A stretch of DNA of 64,000 bases from Lachnospiraceae bacterium (GCA_017396555.1 JAFQLS010000024.1:1-64000), one strand, 5' to 3'. Shown: positions 24,085-30,894, numbered from the stretch's first letter. A program made the numbers and translations. The notes: generated from the sequence alone by a model not told the origin.

Positions 24085-24334
24085 AAATATACATCTCCCT
24101 TTCAATCAAAATTTTTAATAATTTTATCATAATAATATTAGATATAAAAGTGGTAAATGGATATTTTATATGTATTTAATGTGTTGGATTATGCACGAAG
24201 ATTTATGATGTTTCATGGGCAAGCATGTGTAATGAGAAAATAAAATCATTTACATTTTAAGCTGTATATTTTAATATTAAAAAATAGGAGCGTATTAATC
24301 TTGATTCTTGAGATGCTTCAAAATGGAGGTTAAT

Positions 24335-24403
24335 ATGATATTAAAGAAATTATTAATAAGTACAATAAGTGAAATTGTAAGGCGTTTGAATTTAATGCAT
24401 TAA
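24335..24403 (+). CDS. Candidate 22-residue basic amphipathic peptide
   Basis: A short frame, MILKKLLISTISEIVRRLNL followed by MH, has an excellent GGAGGT site (24325-24330) 4 bases before its ATG. The peptide alternates Leu/Ile with Lys/Arg and could form an amphipathic helix, as in small toxins, leader peptides or quorum peptides. It lies in the 357-base gap between divergent genes, 38 bases before the 76-residue gene, and may be a leader of that operon. The length alone cannot prove it is translated. Confidence 0.4.
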   Translation: MILKKLLISTISEIVRRLNLMH

Positions 24404-24441
24404 ATCATAGAACATAAGAAAAGAAAGGTTGGTATATAATT

Positions 24442-24672
24442 ATGGTAAATCCAGCATCTGTAATGAAGCTTATGAAAGCAAAGAACAAGTTTAGCGAGAA
24501 TCATCCAAGATTTGTGGCGTTTTTAAATATGATATTTTCAAGAGGAATAACGGAAGGCACAATTATTGAGATTACGGTTACAAGACCGGGAGAACAACCG
24601 ATTACTTCGAATATTAAGGTGTTACAGTCGGATCTTGAGTTGATGGAGGAATTGAAGGGAATAGCGAAATAG
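24442..24672 (+). CDS. Small conserved-looking hypothetical protein
   Basis: This 76-residue soluble protein starts MVNPASVMKLMKAKNKF. It has a hydrophobic centre (FVAFLNMIFSRGI) and a C-terminal beta/alpha part (IIEITVTRPGE, then LQSDLELMEELKGI). It has no Cys. It precedes the DUF5714 gene by 2 bases, so the two are surely co-transcribed. I do not recognise a family beyond similarity in style to short Clostridia helper proteins. Its role is probably tied to that of DUF5714/ArsC, by context only. Confidence 0.7.
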   Translation: MVNPASVMKLMKAKNKFSENHPRFVAFLNMIFSRGITEGTIIEITVTRPGEQPITSNIKVLQSDLELMEELKGIAK

Positions 24673-24674
24673 TT

Positions 24675-25229
24675 ATGGAAGAAAGAGCAAATGAAATAAT
24701 TAAAGCATGTTTAAATGAGAAAAGTATTAGCCCGGTAGAAATATTTCTAAATATTGCACAGAAAGATTTTGTAAGAATTCATGGTCCGGAACATCACATT
24801 TTAGATGGTGCAGCAATGCTTACAGCATTTTACAATGCTGGTGGGAGGATTGATTTGGAAGACAGTCTTAATGAACTTATGAAACGTGGTTTGCAGATGC
24901 CAGGTGCGACCTGTGGTATGTGGGGCGTATGCGGAGCAGTTAGTTCAATGGGAGCTGCATTATCTATTATTGATGGTACAGGTCCTTTAACAGAGGATGC
25001 TTCATGGGGAAAACATATGGAGTTCACTTCTAAGGCATTACATAGCTTATCAGAAGTAGGTGGACCTAGATGCTGTAAAAGAGATGCATTTTTATCTTTT
25101 GAAGAAGTAATAGCTCACATAAATAAAAATTATGATGTAGAACTTAAGAAAGATGAAATTGTATGTTGTCATAGCGATAGGAATGCACAATGTATTAAGG
25201 AGAGGTGTCCGTTTTATGCTAAAAAATAG
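24675..25229 (+). CDS. DUF5714-domain protein, Cys-rich
   Basis: The 184-residue protein carries the DUF5714 pattern: VRIHGPEHHILDGAAML near residue 32, QMPGATCGMWGVCGAVSSMGAALS, and a Cys-rich C-terminus (PRCCKRDAF, then IVCCHSDRNAQCIKERCPF) that could bind a metal or Fe-S cluster. Some relatives adjoin radical-SAM or molybdenum-related genes; the function is not established. The ATG has no close Shine-Dalgarno and probably relies on coupling to the gene ending 2 bases upstream. The last 14 bases overlap the ArsC-like gene, suggesting a linked role in oxyanion or thiol chemistry. Confidence 0.8.
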   Translation: MEERANEIIKACLNEKSISPVEIFLNIAQKDFVRIHGPEHHILDGAAMLTAFYNAGGRIDLEDSLNELMKRGLQMPGATCGMWGVCGAVSSMGAALSIIDGTGPLTEDASWGKHMEFTSKALHSLSEVGGPRCCKRDAFLSFEEVIAHINKNYDVELKKDEIVCCHSDRNAQCIKERCPFYAKK

Positions 25230-25617
25230 AAAGAAAGTTGCGTTTATATGTGTTCACAATTCATGTAGAAGTCAGATAGCTGAGGCATTAGGAAAAAAGT
25301 ATTTATCGGATATTTATGATTGTTATTCAGCGGGAACTGAAACAAAACCGCAAATCAATCAAGATGCTGTTAGACTTATGAAAAAGCTATATGGTATAGA
25401 TATGGAAGAAACACAGTATTCTAAATTGCTTAAGGATATTCCGGAGCCAGACATAGCTATCTCTATGGGATGTAATGTGGGATGTCCTTTTATAGGAAGA
25501 GGATTTGATGATAATTGGGGATTAGATGATCCTAGTGGAAAATCGGATGAGGAATATACAAAGGTTATTAAGGAAATTGAAGAGAGGGTATGTAGTATGC
25601 GTCACTTTTCTTTATAA
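25216..25617 (+). CDS. ArsC-like arsenate reductase / LMW phosphatase family
   Basis: The start at 25216 has AAGGAGAGG upstream, inside the DUF5714 gene. The 133-residue protein has the low-molecular-weight phosphatase P-loop CVHNSCRS (C-x5-R) at about residues 12-19. It also has a SMGCNVGCPF pair of cysteines in the place of the resolving cysteines of thioredoxin-coupled arsenate reductases, and a WGLDDPSGK aspartate loop. It probably reduces arsenate to arsenite with thiols. No ars pump or ArsR is nearby, so a protein-phosphatase role remains possible. Its 3' end overlaps by 16 bases the convergent PBECR4 gene. Confidence 0.85.
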   Translation: MLKNRKKVAFICVHNSCRSQIAEALGKKYLSDIYDCYSAGTETKPQINQDAVRLMKKLYGIDMEETQYSKLLKDIPEPDIAISMGCNVGCPFIGRGFDDNWGLDDPSGKSDEEYTKVIKEIEERVCSMRHFSL

Positions 25618-26201
25618 TCTGGATGTTTGTAAAGAGTAATACGTGTATGAGGGTATATTTTTTCTTTTATCATCCAATATAGAGCGTCGCCACCATATAT
25701 TATATCATTTTTTCTAAAAAATGAAACTATGCAGTAAGTATTGGGTTGCTCCTTTCTTTTTCTAAGAAATATGTATACAGTATCTTTGGTATTGTTTAGT
25801 TTGCTTTCTATGAGATAATCAGCTTTTATATTGGTATTAAGATATCTCATATTTTTAGTGTTATAAATACTAATCAGATTATCGGTATCTAGATATTCCT
25901 CTAAGAAACACAATAATGTAATTCTTGATTTTATATTATGTTCAGCACATGTGTAAAAACGACTTTTGTTTAATGTAGAATCTGTTATCTTGTTTTTAAT
26001 GAGGATGTTTTTGAGAATATCTTTTCGATTTCTAGGAATGTTAATATCTGTAAGATGCTGTAAACCAGCTAGATGAAAGAAATCACTATTAGAAAAATTT
26101 AAGATTAGTTCTTGTGTCTTACGATTTTTAGAAACAACAAAACGATATTCGCAATGTTTTATAGCAACGAATTTGGTTGCACATGCATATATCAAATCCA
26201 T
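25602..26201 (-). CDS. PBECR4-type RNase-like toxin-domain protein
   Basis: The 199-residue protein fits the PBECR4 domain (phage-encoded Barnase-EndoU-ColicinE5/D-RelE-like nuclease fold). It has a basic YRFVVSK strand, the FFHLAGLQHLTDI signature at about residues 41-53, then a helical region and a beta-rich end (YLIESKL, TVYIFLRKRKE, TYCIVSFFRKND). It probably cleaves RNA. It has GGGAG before ATG and lies 16 bases downstream of the terminator of an independently promoted RNA on the same strand. That layout resembles RNA-antitoxin/toxin loci. It overlaps the ArsC gene tail-to-tail. The catalytic residues and target are unknown. Confidence 0.72.
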   Translation of the reverse strand: MDLIYACATKFVAIKHCEYRFVVSKNRKTQELILNFSNSDFFHLAGLQHLTDINIPRNRKDILKNILIKNKITDSTLNKSRFYTCAEHNIKSRITLLCFLEEYLDTDNLISIYNTKNMRYLNTNIKADYLIESKLNNTKDTVYIFLRKRKEQPNTYCIVSFFRKNDIIYGGDALYWMIKEKIYPHTRITLYKHPDYKEK

Positions 26202-26217
26202 ATAATACTCCCTATGT

Positions 26218-26407
26218 AAAAAGCCTTGCTATAAAGCAAGACTTTTTAGTTCTATTTGTAATACAACTTTCTTTCGCATACGCTAAGATGGATTATGGTA
26301 AGTTGCCACCTTTGTAAACCTCCATAGTCACCGCATTCCATCACGGATTCTACTTCAAAGGTAAATAAAGCATTTTAGTGAGTGCGCGTCTCAAGAAGTA
26401 TTCTTCT
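26218..26407 (-). ncRNA. Candidate structured small RNA with own promoter and terminator
   Basis: A strong minus-strand promoter (26414-26442) would start a transcript near 26407. It opens with an AGAAG/CTTCT hairpin and contains possible pairings such as ACCTTTG/CAAAGGT and GATGGA/TCCATC. It ends in a 13-bp terminator stem, AAAAAGTCTTGCT with AGCAAGGCTTTTT (26247-26218). The only notable ORF inside (26341-26252, 29 codons) lacks a ribosome site. The RNA, about 190 nt, lies directly upstream of the PBECR4 gene and could be its RNA antitoxin, an attenuated leader, or an independent sRNA. No tandem repeats typical of type III antitoxins are visible. Confidence 0.65.
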
Positions 26408-26413
26408 AGTTTT

Positions 26414-26442
26414 ATAATATGTCTATATGAATATATTGTCAA
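26414..26442 (-). promoter_or_regulatory. Consensus sigma-A promoter of the small RNA
   Basis: On the minus strand TTGACA (26442-26437), a 17-bp spacer and TATTAT (26419-26414) match consensus at 11 of 12 positions. Confidence 0.85.
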
Positions 26443-26523
26443 GTGTTTTTTAAAAAAATTATTTGTATATTTGATATATCTATTTTGGGGTAAGAACAGG
26501 CAGATACAACTAAACAGTAAATT

Positions 26524-26919
26524 CTATCTATTTCTATTTGTCTTCGCTAATATTTTTTCAAATAGTAGTCCTGCCAACATCCAGCAAGGAGTATAGTCTA
26601 GTCGTATAACACCATTAATATTACTTTTGGATTTGCTATAATCCCATGGACAAATATTGTGCTTTTTTAGAAAAGAGCCGGATAAGAATTCAACAGTGAA
26701 AATTCCAGCAGCATAGATAGTTCCTCTAAGTAAAAGTGGGAATTTCTTTATTAAGAAATAAATAGGTTGAATAAGAATAGCCATACCATAAATAGGGAAC
26801 ATCCACAGGGAGGTTTGCCCTATTAATTTTAATTCTCGATGACGTAAGGAACAAAAAGCAGTGAAAAGGATTTCCATACACCAACCGGTAAGTCCGCATA
26901 TAAAGAATTTTTTTCGCAT
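26524..26919 (-). CDS. CmpB-like putative ABC-transporter permease family membrane protein
   Basis: The 131-residue protein matches the PF06541 style of short membrane proteins annotated as putative ABC transporter permeases. The features are FFICGLTGWCMEILFTAF, SLWMFPIYGMAILIQPIY, AAGIFTVEFLSG and a C-terminal CPWDYSKSKSNINGVIRLDY. The WxME and Pro-Trp-Asp-Tyr segments are conserved in this family. It has about four hydrophobic helices. Its true role is unknown; no ATPase is adjacent. It follows the PepSY lipoprotein gene by 4 bases, so they are co-transcribed and may act together at the membrane. Confidence 0.75.
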   Translation of the reverse strand: MRKKFFICGLTGWCMEILFTAFCSLRHRELKLIGQTSLWMFPIYGMAILIQPIYFLIKKFPLLLRGTIYAAGIFTVEFLSGSFLKKHNICPWDYSKSKSNINGVIRLDYTPCWMLAGLLFEKILAKTNRNR

Positions 26920-26923
26920 AAGT

Positions 26924-27289
26924 TTAGTGCCCTATATTGTTATCTCTATCCAGTTCTATTATCTCGCCGGAATGTGCATCTACGTTAAATGAATATTCGG
27001 TATTATCGAATATAAAATCAATTTCGTACACAAGAATTTCATCATCGTAATCTAATTTATTTTCAATAACAGATACCTGGTCTTTGGTTACTCCTGCATA
27101 TTCAAGAGCAATTCCTAAAGCTTCATCAGCTGATATTTTTGCTGCAGACACAGTAGTAGCATCATTGGCTCTGTAAGTTCCGTTGTCTTGAGTGAGACTA
27201 ATATCGTCATAGCTCTTTTTTGAATAAGAACATGCAGAAAGTGCTAAACAAGCAATAAATGTAGTTAATAGTAACAATGTTCGTTTCAT
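26924..27289 (-). CDS. PepSY-domain lipoprotein
   Basis: The start at 27289 has GGAGGG upstream. The 121-residue protein has a lipoprotein signal peptide (MKRTLLLLTTFIACLALSAC; lipobox LSAC, lipidated Cys about 20). It then has one PepSY domain: SADEALGIALEYAGVTKDQV, ILVYEIDFIFDNTEYSFNVDAHSGEIIELDRD. PepSY proteins are thought to modulate secreted peptidases or to bind cell-envelope ligands. It is the first gene of a two-gene minus-strand operon with the CmpB-like membrane protein. Confidence 0.88.
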   Translation of the reverse strand: MKRTLLLLTTFIACLALSACSYSKKSYDDISLTQDNGTYRANDATTVSAAKISADEALGIALEYAGVTKDQVSVIENKLDYDDEILVYEIDFIFDNTEYSFNVDAHSGEIIELDRDNNIGH

Positions 27290-27389
27290 AATTTCCCTCC
27301 ATTTTGATGTAATAAAATTCATCTATATTAGTTTGAACAAAATTTTGTGTAATATGTGTGAAGGGAGAATTGATGTGAATTTTACAATG

Positions 27390-27418
27390 TTGACATCAGG
27401 AGAATATGATACTAATAT
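27390..27418 (+). promoter_or_regulatory. Promoter of the BIG2 gene (twin of 29573-29601)
   Basis: TTGACA (27390-27395), 17-bp spacer, TAATAT (27413-27418). The 15 bases ATGATACTAATATAA (27406-27420) recur at the same distance from TTGACA at 29589-29603. Confidence 0.6.
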
Positions 27419-27462
27419 AAAATAAGTAATATAAGTTTATCTTTGATTTGAGGAGACTAACT

Positions 27463-28341
27463 ATGAAGATAAAAAATAGCTATAATAAAAATTTTTTGAA
27501 AAGATTATTTGTAAGTACTTTTATGATGATATTATTGTTGCTAATATTTGTACCTCAAAATGTAAATGCTGCAACGGATATTTCAATGATTCAAAACACA
27601 ACCAAAAAAGCAAAAAAAGAAGTAGGTATTAGCCTTAATAGAAAAAAAGTTACTCTTCGTGTTGGAGAAAAAGTGAAAATAAAGGCAACAAAGTATCCTT
27701 CAAATTCGAAGGTTACGTGGAAGACAAGTAATAAGCGAGTTGCTACTGTTTCAAAAGGAACTATAAAGGGGATAAGGAAAGGGAAGGCAACGATAACAGC
27801 CAAGATAAAAGTCAAGGGAAAAACGTATAAGAGAACCTGCAAGGTAATCGTTAAAGAGTCATATTTTGATGTTGTTAAGAAATATTTGCTTAAAAATAGT
27901 AGGGGAAATTCCACGGATGATTTATTTATATATTCTGAAGAAATTGAATCAGATGGTGATTGCTATAGAACTAAAATAAACTATGATAAAGGTTATAAAC
28001 GATTAAGATTTACTGTCTGGATGGAATTTGCGGATATAGATACTAATGTAAAAGTTTCATTTAATTTGTACAAGGGAGAAAATAGAATTTGGGTAAAGCA
28101 ACTGATTATAATTCCAAGTTTAGAATGTGCATGCAGAGCTAAATATACTGTTCCTATAGAAAAATACTATAATAGTTATGGATTGGATATGACCATAGTT
28201 ACAGCGGGTGAGCTTAAACCAAAAGATTATGAAGAAATGTTAACTTCGATAGATACTTTGTCGTTTATTATGTGGGATGAGTTGTTGTATAATGAGATAG
28301 GCATTGGATTAAAGGAATTGGGATTTTTAAGTTATGAGTAA
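27463..28341 (+). CDS. Secreted/surface protein with BIG2 Ig-like domain
   Basis: The start at 27463 has GAGGAG upstream. The 292-residue protein has a signal peptide (hydrophobic FVSTFMMILLLLIFVP, cleavage near VNAATD). It has one bacterial Ig-like (BIG2) domain of about 80 residues: KVTLRVGEKVKIKATKYPS, VTWKTSNKRVATVSKGTIKG, GKATITAKI. A C-terminal beta-rich domain of about 165 residues follows, which I do not recognise (YRTKINYDKGYKRLRFTVWM, WMEFADIDTNVKVSFNLYKG). There is no anchor motif. It may bind polysaccharide or wall. It shares an unusual promoter sequence with the SUKH gene 2.2 kb downstream. Confidence 0.8.
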   Translation: MKIKNSYNKNFLKRLFVSTFMMILLLLIFVPQNVNAATDISMIQNTTKKAKKEVGISLNRKKVTLRVGEKVKIKATKYPSNSKVTWKTSNKRVATVSKGTIKGIRKGKATITAKIKVKGKTYKRTCKVIVKESYFDVVKKYLLKNSRGNSTDDLFIYSEEIESDGDCYRTKINYDKGYKRLRFTVWMEFADIDTNVKVSFNLYKGENRIWVKQLIIIPSLECACRAKYTVPIEKYYNSYGLDMTIVTAGELKPKDYEEMLTSIDTLSFIMWDELLYNEIGIGLKELGFLSYE

Positions 28342-28386
28342 TATGAATAATAAAGCCAAGTTATTTCAAATGCTTTGTTTATTATA

Positions 28387-28440
28387 GAAATTCGCTTTAA
28401 ATTATTTTAAAGCGAATTTCTCTTTGGTTAAAGCGAATTA
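28387..28440 (+). repeat. Left 54-bp inverted repeat flanking DUF4325 gene
   Basis: A 15-bp dyad GAAATTCGCTTTAAA / TTTAAAGCGAATTTC (28387-28401 and 28406-28420) plus a half-site TTAAAGCGAATTA (28428-28440) that includes the gene's stop codon. By hand alignment, 46 of 54 bases match the reverse complement of 29479-29532. The dyad may also act as a terminator. Confidence 0.85.
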
Positions 28441-29448
28441 CCCGCGTACATGGTTATACATTTTAGATATATCTTCGTTCATATTAATAGGAATTAGTTC
28501 TATTTCAGGATATGCATTGGTAAATACAACAAATAACTGATGTGCAAATCCCTGTCCTATCCATTCTACTCCATCAAAATCAAGTATAACTTCTTTGAAT
28601 TTTTCAAGTCGGTTACATATTCTTTTAGCCTGAGATCTTGATACGGGAGAAGATTCAAATATATTTTTGATTGGAATCTTGGTTTTAGTAAAACTGCCAT
28701 CATCATTTGCGTATAAGTCAAAGACTTCCTTTGCTTCTTTGTGTGAATAGTTGGATAAACTCATTACTACACAGGTACCTTGTATATTGGATGAGACCAA
28801 GTCTATAATGTGACTGTTATCAAATTTAATAATTGTGAATATTTTATTATCTGAAATTATAAAAAAATCATCCATCATTCTAGAAGAAAAGAAAATTCCT
28901 TCACCGGAATGATTTATATGGTCTGTTGTTAATTTTCCCTTAAATAGTTCGCATATAGCATCATCAAGGGTTGGAAAGTTAAAGTGCTCTTTTATTTTTT
29001 TAAATATTCCAATTCCATTGTCTGTCATAGCCACCGTTGTAGTAAGATAATCTTGCTCAACTATTATATTAAAAATATCCGATTGTGAATGATCAATAAC
29101 ATTGTTTGTCATTTCTGTAAAAACATAGCTCCATATTGATTTTATATTACTACTCATATTTTTTATGTGATTTATAAAATATGTCTCAAAGGCATAAGTA
29201 TCGGAATCTAATTCGCCTCTTTTACGCTCTAAAGAGTACACAGATTTTGTTTTAATTAGTTCGTATTCGCCACGTTTGACTCTTCTGATAATATTACTAT
29301 TAACCAGTTCATTAATATAGGTATGAACGGTATTTTGGTTTATTGAGAAATTTTCAGATACTTTTTTAGATATTTCACTATCCTTATTTTGAATTTTTTC
29401 TAAAAGATAAATTATAATGGTTTCTTTTCTTTCTTTATCAAACTTCAT
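28438..29448 (-). CDS. Winged-helix / HATPase / STAS-like (DUF4325) regulator
   Basis: The start at 29448 has GAGGTG upstream. Residues about 1-70 form a winged HTH (SEISKKVSENFSINQNTVHTYINEL, wing VKRGEYELI). Residues about 85-230 form a GHKL ATPase domain: N box TEMTNNVIDHS, G1 DNGIGIF, G2 HSGEGIFFSSRM. Residues 235-336 are a DUF4325 STAS-like domain (PVSRSQAKRICNRLEKF, VILDFDGVEWIGQGFAHQLF). This is a one-polypeptide version of a kinase/STAS partner switch that binds DNA. It is bracketed by inverted AATTCGCTTTAA sites at both ends, probably its own operators. Its targets and signal are unknown. Confidence 0.85.
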   Translation of the reverse strand: MKFDKERKETIIIYLLEKIQNKDSEISKKVSENFSINQNTVHTYINELVNSNIIRRVKRGEYELIKTKSVYSLERKRGELDSDTYAFETYFINHIKNMSSNIKSIWSYVFTEMTNNVIDHSQSDIFNIIVEQDYLTTTVAMTDNGIGIFKKIKEHFNFPTLDDAICELFKGKLTTDHINHSGEGIFFSSRMMDDFFIISDNKIFTIIKFDNSHIIDLVSSNIQGTCVVMSLSNYSHKEAKEVFDLYANDDGSFTKTKIPIKNIFESSPVSRSQAKRICNRLEKFKEVILDFDGVEWIGQGFAHQLFVVFTNAYPEIELIPINMNEDISKMYNHVRG

Positions 29449-29478
29449 TCTAATCACCTCTTCTCTTTATTATACGAG

Positions 29479-29532
29479 TAATTCGCTTTAAGTCAATAGA
29501 AATTCGCTTTAGAACATTTTAAAACGAATTTC
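29479..29532 (+). repeat. Right 54-bp inverted repeat flanking DUF4325 gene
   Basis: Half-site TAATTCGCTTTAA (29479-29491) and an imperfect dyad GAAATTCGCTTTA / TTTTAAAACGAATTTC (29499-29511, 29517-29532) lie upstream of the gene start. This mirrors the left copy at 28387-28440, and each end is bounded by a TA dinucleotide. Confidence 0.85.
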
Positions 29533-29572
29533 TATTTATTATGAGCTGAAAATAAAAAAATAGTATGTGATG

Positions 29573-29601
29573 TTGACACTAATGAAACATGATACTAATA
29601 T
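29573..29601 (+). promoter_or_regulatory. Promoter of SUKH gene (twin of 27390-27418)
   Basis: TTGACA (29573-29578), 17-bp spacer, TAATAT (29596-29601). The 10-base gap and the 15-base ATGATACTAATATAA match the BIG2 promoter exactly. Confidence 0.6.
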
Positions 29602-29632
29602 AATAAAGATAGCGATTTAAGGAGGGACTATG

Positions 29633-30112
29633 ATGGATATTTCGTATTGGGAACAAAGAAGTAATGGATTATGGTTGGAAAATGATATTAGAGAGCAATT
29701 TGTAAAAATAGAACAGGAATTTGACGAAGAAACATTTGATTCATTTGCGAAAAATAATAAATTTACATTTCCACAAACCTATATAAATTTTCTAAAAAAA
29801 TACAATGGTGTTGAAGTTGATAAAACTATTGTTTACCATAATACACGAGGAACAAGGATTACAATGATTGTACCTATTGTTCTTCCGTTTGAACAAGCAA
29901 TGCCATATTATGAAAGATTGCAGGAAATTAAAAAAACTAAAAGTGGTTATTGGCCGATTGCTCTTACTCCAACAAAGTTTCATATATATTTGCTCAAGGT
30001 TAAGGGTGTTAATAAAGGAAAAATATATAAATTTGATGGCTTAATGAATGATGTCACATTAGAGTTTGAAGATATTGAGACTTTCTTTAAGCTACTAGAA
30101 ATCGATATTTAG
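29633..30112 (+). CDS. SMI1/KNR4 (SUKH) family protein
   Basis: Two ATGs occur; 29633 is 7 bases after AGGAGG, better than 29630. The 159-residue protein has the SUKH pattern: FDSFAKNNKFTFPQTYINFLKKYNGVEVD near residues 40-66, then a beta-rich core (RITMIVPIVLPFE, YWPIALTPTKFHIYLLKV) and a C-terminal helix (DIETFFKLLEI). SUKH proteins are commonly immunity proteins to polymorphic nuclease toxins, but orphan copies also exist. No matching toxin is visible here. The promoter is shared in sequence with the BIG2 protein gene, so co-regulation is likely. Confidence 0.8.
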   Translation: MDISYWEQRSNGLWLENDIREQFVKIEQEFDEETFDSFAKNNKFTFPQTYINFLKKYNGVEVDKTIVYHNTRGTRITMIVPIVLPFEQAMPYYERLQEIKKTKSGYWPIALTPTKFHIYLLKVKGVNKGKIYKFDGLMNDVTLEFEDIETFFKLLEIDI

Positions 30113-30127
30113 ATTATAAATAACAGT

Positions 30128-30260
30128 ACAAGCCATGCTCCATCTCGAAAGCCTACAGCTTTCTCGTTGGACGGCTGGCGCCGTATAAGTCTAAAATAAA
30201 AATAACTGGATTAGCACAAGTGCCATCCAGCTATTTTTATTTTATCCTTGCATGGCTTGT
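30128..30260. repeat. Nested hairpin array between converging genes
   Basis: An 11-bp inverted repeat ACAAGCCATGC / GCATGGCTTGT (30128-30138, 30250-30260) encloses GAAAGC/GCTTTC, ACGGC/GCCGT and the terminator stem at 30193-30243. This 169-base intergenic segment therefore folds as a multi-stem structure and contains no gene. Confidence 0.6.
30193..30243. terminator. Long bidirectional terminator
   Basis: AAAATAAAAATAACTGGAT (30193-30211) pairs with ATCCAGCTATTTTTATTTT (30225-30243) apart from one mismatch. Confidence 0.85.
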
Positions 30261-30264
30261 ATCA

Positions 30265-30283
30265 AAACCAACTTCGTTGGTTT
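30265..30283 (-). terminator. Terminator hairpin of rubrerythrin gene
   Basis: AAACCAAC (30265-30272) and GTTGGTTT (30276-30283) form an 8-bp stem that overlaps the stop codon, followed on the minus strand by a T-run. Confidence 0.65.
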
Positions 30284-30824
30284 AGCCAAAGTATCTCTTC
30301 AACAGACCTTCGAATGCTTTACCATGTCTAGCCTCATCTCTAGCCATTTCATGAACTGTATCATGGATAGCATCAAGGTCTAATTCTTTTGCTCTCTTAG
30401 CAAGGTCTACCTTACCTGCTGTTGCTCCGTTTTCAGCAGCTACTCTAAGCTCAAGGTTCTTCTTTGTACTGTTTGTTACAACTTCACCAAGTAATTCTGC
30501 AAACTTAGCAGCATGTTCTGCTTCTTCCCATGCGGCTTTTTCGTAGTATAAACCTACTTCTGGGTAGCCTTCTCTATGTGCAACTCTTGCCATTGCAAGA
30601 TACATACCAACTTCTGAACATTCACCTTCGAAATTAGCTCTAAGGTCAGCAATAATATCTTCTCTTACGCCCTGTGCAACACCGATTACGTGCTCTGCTG
30701 CCCAAGTCATTTCACCCTTCTGTTCCTCGAATTTATCAGAACTTACATGGCAGATTGGGCACTCTTCTGGTGCTGAATCTCCTTCGTGAACATAACCACA
30801 TACTGAACATACAAATTTACTCAT
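30282..30824 (-). CDS. Reverse-type rubrerythrin (rubredoxin-ferritin-like peroxidase)
   Basis: The 180-residue protein has an N-terminal rubredoxin domain with Cys pairs [10 protein letters not shown] and [12 protein letters not shown] four-helix diiron domain follows, with metal ligands in [35 protein letters not shown], and [18 protein letters not shown]. The rubredoxin-first order defines reverse rubrerythrins, which reduce hydrogen peroxide with electrons from NADH oxidoreductases in anaerobes. It has a GGAGG site. A Fur/PerR-like box lies between its start and the perR-like gene, so peroxide control is likely. Confidence 0.95.
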   Translation of the reverse strand: MSKFVCSVCGYVHEGDSAPEECPICHVSSDKFEEQKGEMTWAAEHVIGVAQGVREDIIADLRANFEGECSEVGMYLAMARVAHREGYPEVGLYYEKAAWEEAEHAAKFAELLGEVVTNSTKKNLELRVAAENGATAGKVDLAKRAKELDLDAIHDTVHEMARDEARHGKAFEGLLKRYFG

Positions 30825-30871
30825 ATTTTACCTCCATCCTGTCACCGCTAAGTGACATCTAAAATTTAAAA

Positions 30872-30886
30872 TTGATAATCATTACT
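30872..30886 (-). promoter_or_regulatory. PerR/Fur-type box
   Basis: TTGATAATCATTACT resembles the 7-1-7 palindrome TGATAATNATTATCA and lies 48 bases upstream of the rubrerythrin start, just after the perR-like gene. Confidence 0.5.
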
Positions 30887-30894
30887 GTTTTATA

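Noticed and set aside
26252-26341. 29-codon ORF inside the small RNA on the minus strand
   Set aside because: It lacks a ribosome site and most of it overlaps bases expected to pair in the RNA; kept as ncRNA instead.
26218-26407. Classical type III antitoxin with tandem repeats
   Set aside because: I could not find tandem repeats of 30-50 nt in the RNA, so I describe only a similar gene layout.
28387-29532. Insertion sequence
   Set aside because: Inverted ends and TA borders exist, but the enclosed protein has no transposase motif; a 2-base TA border is weak evidence in AT-rich DNA.
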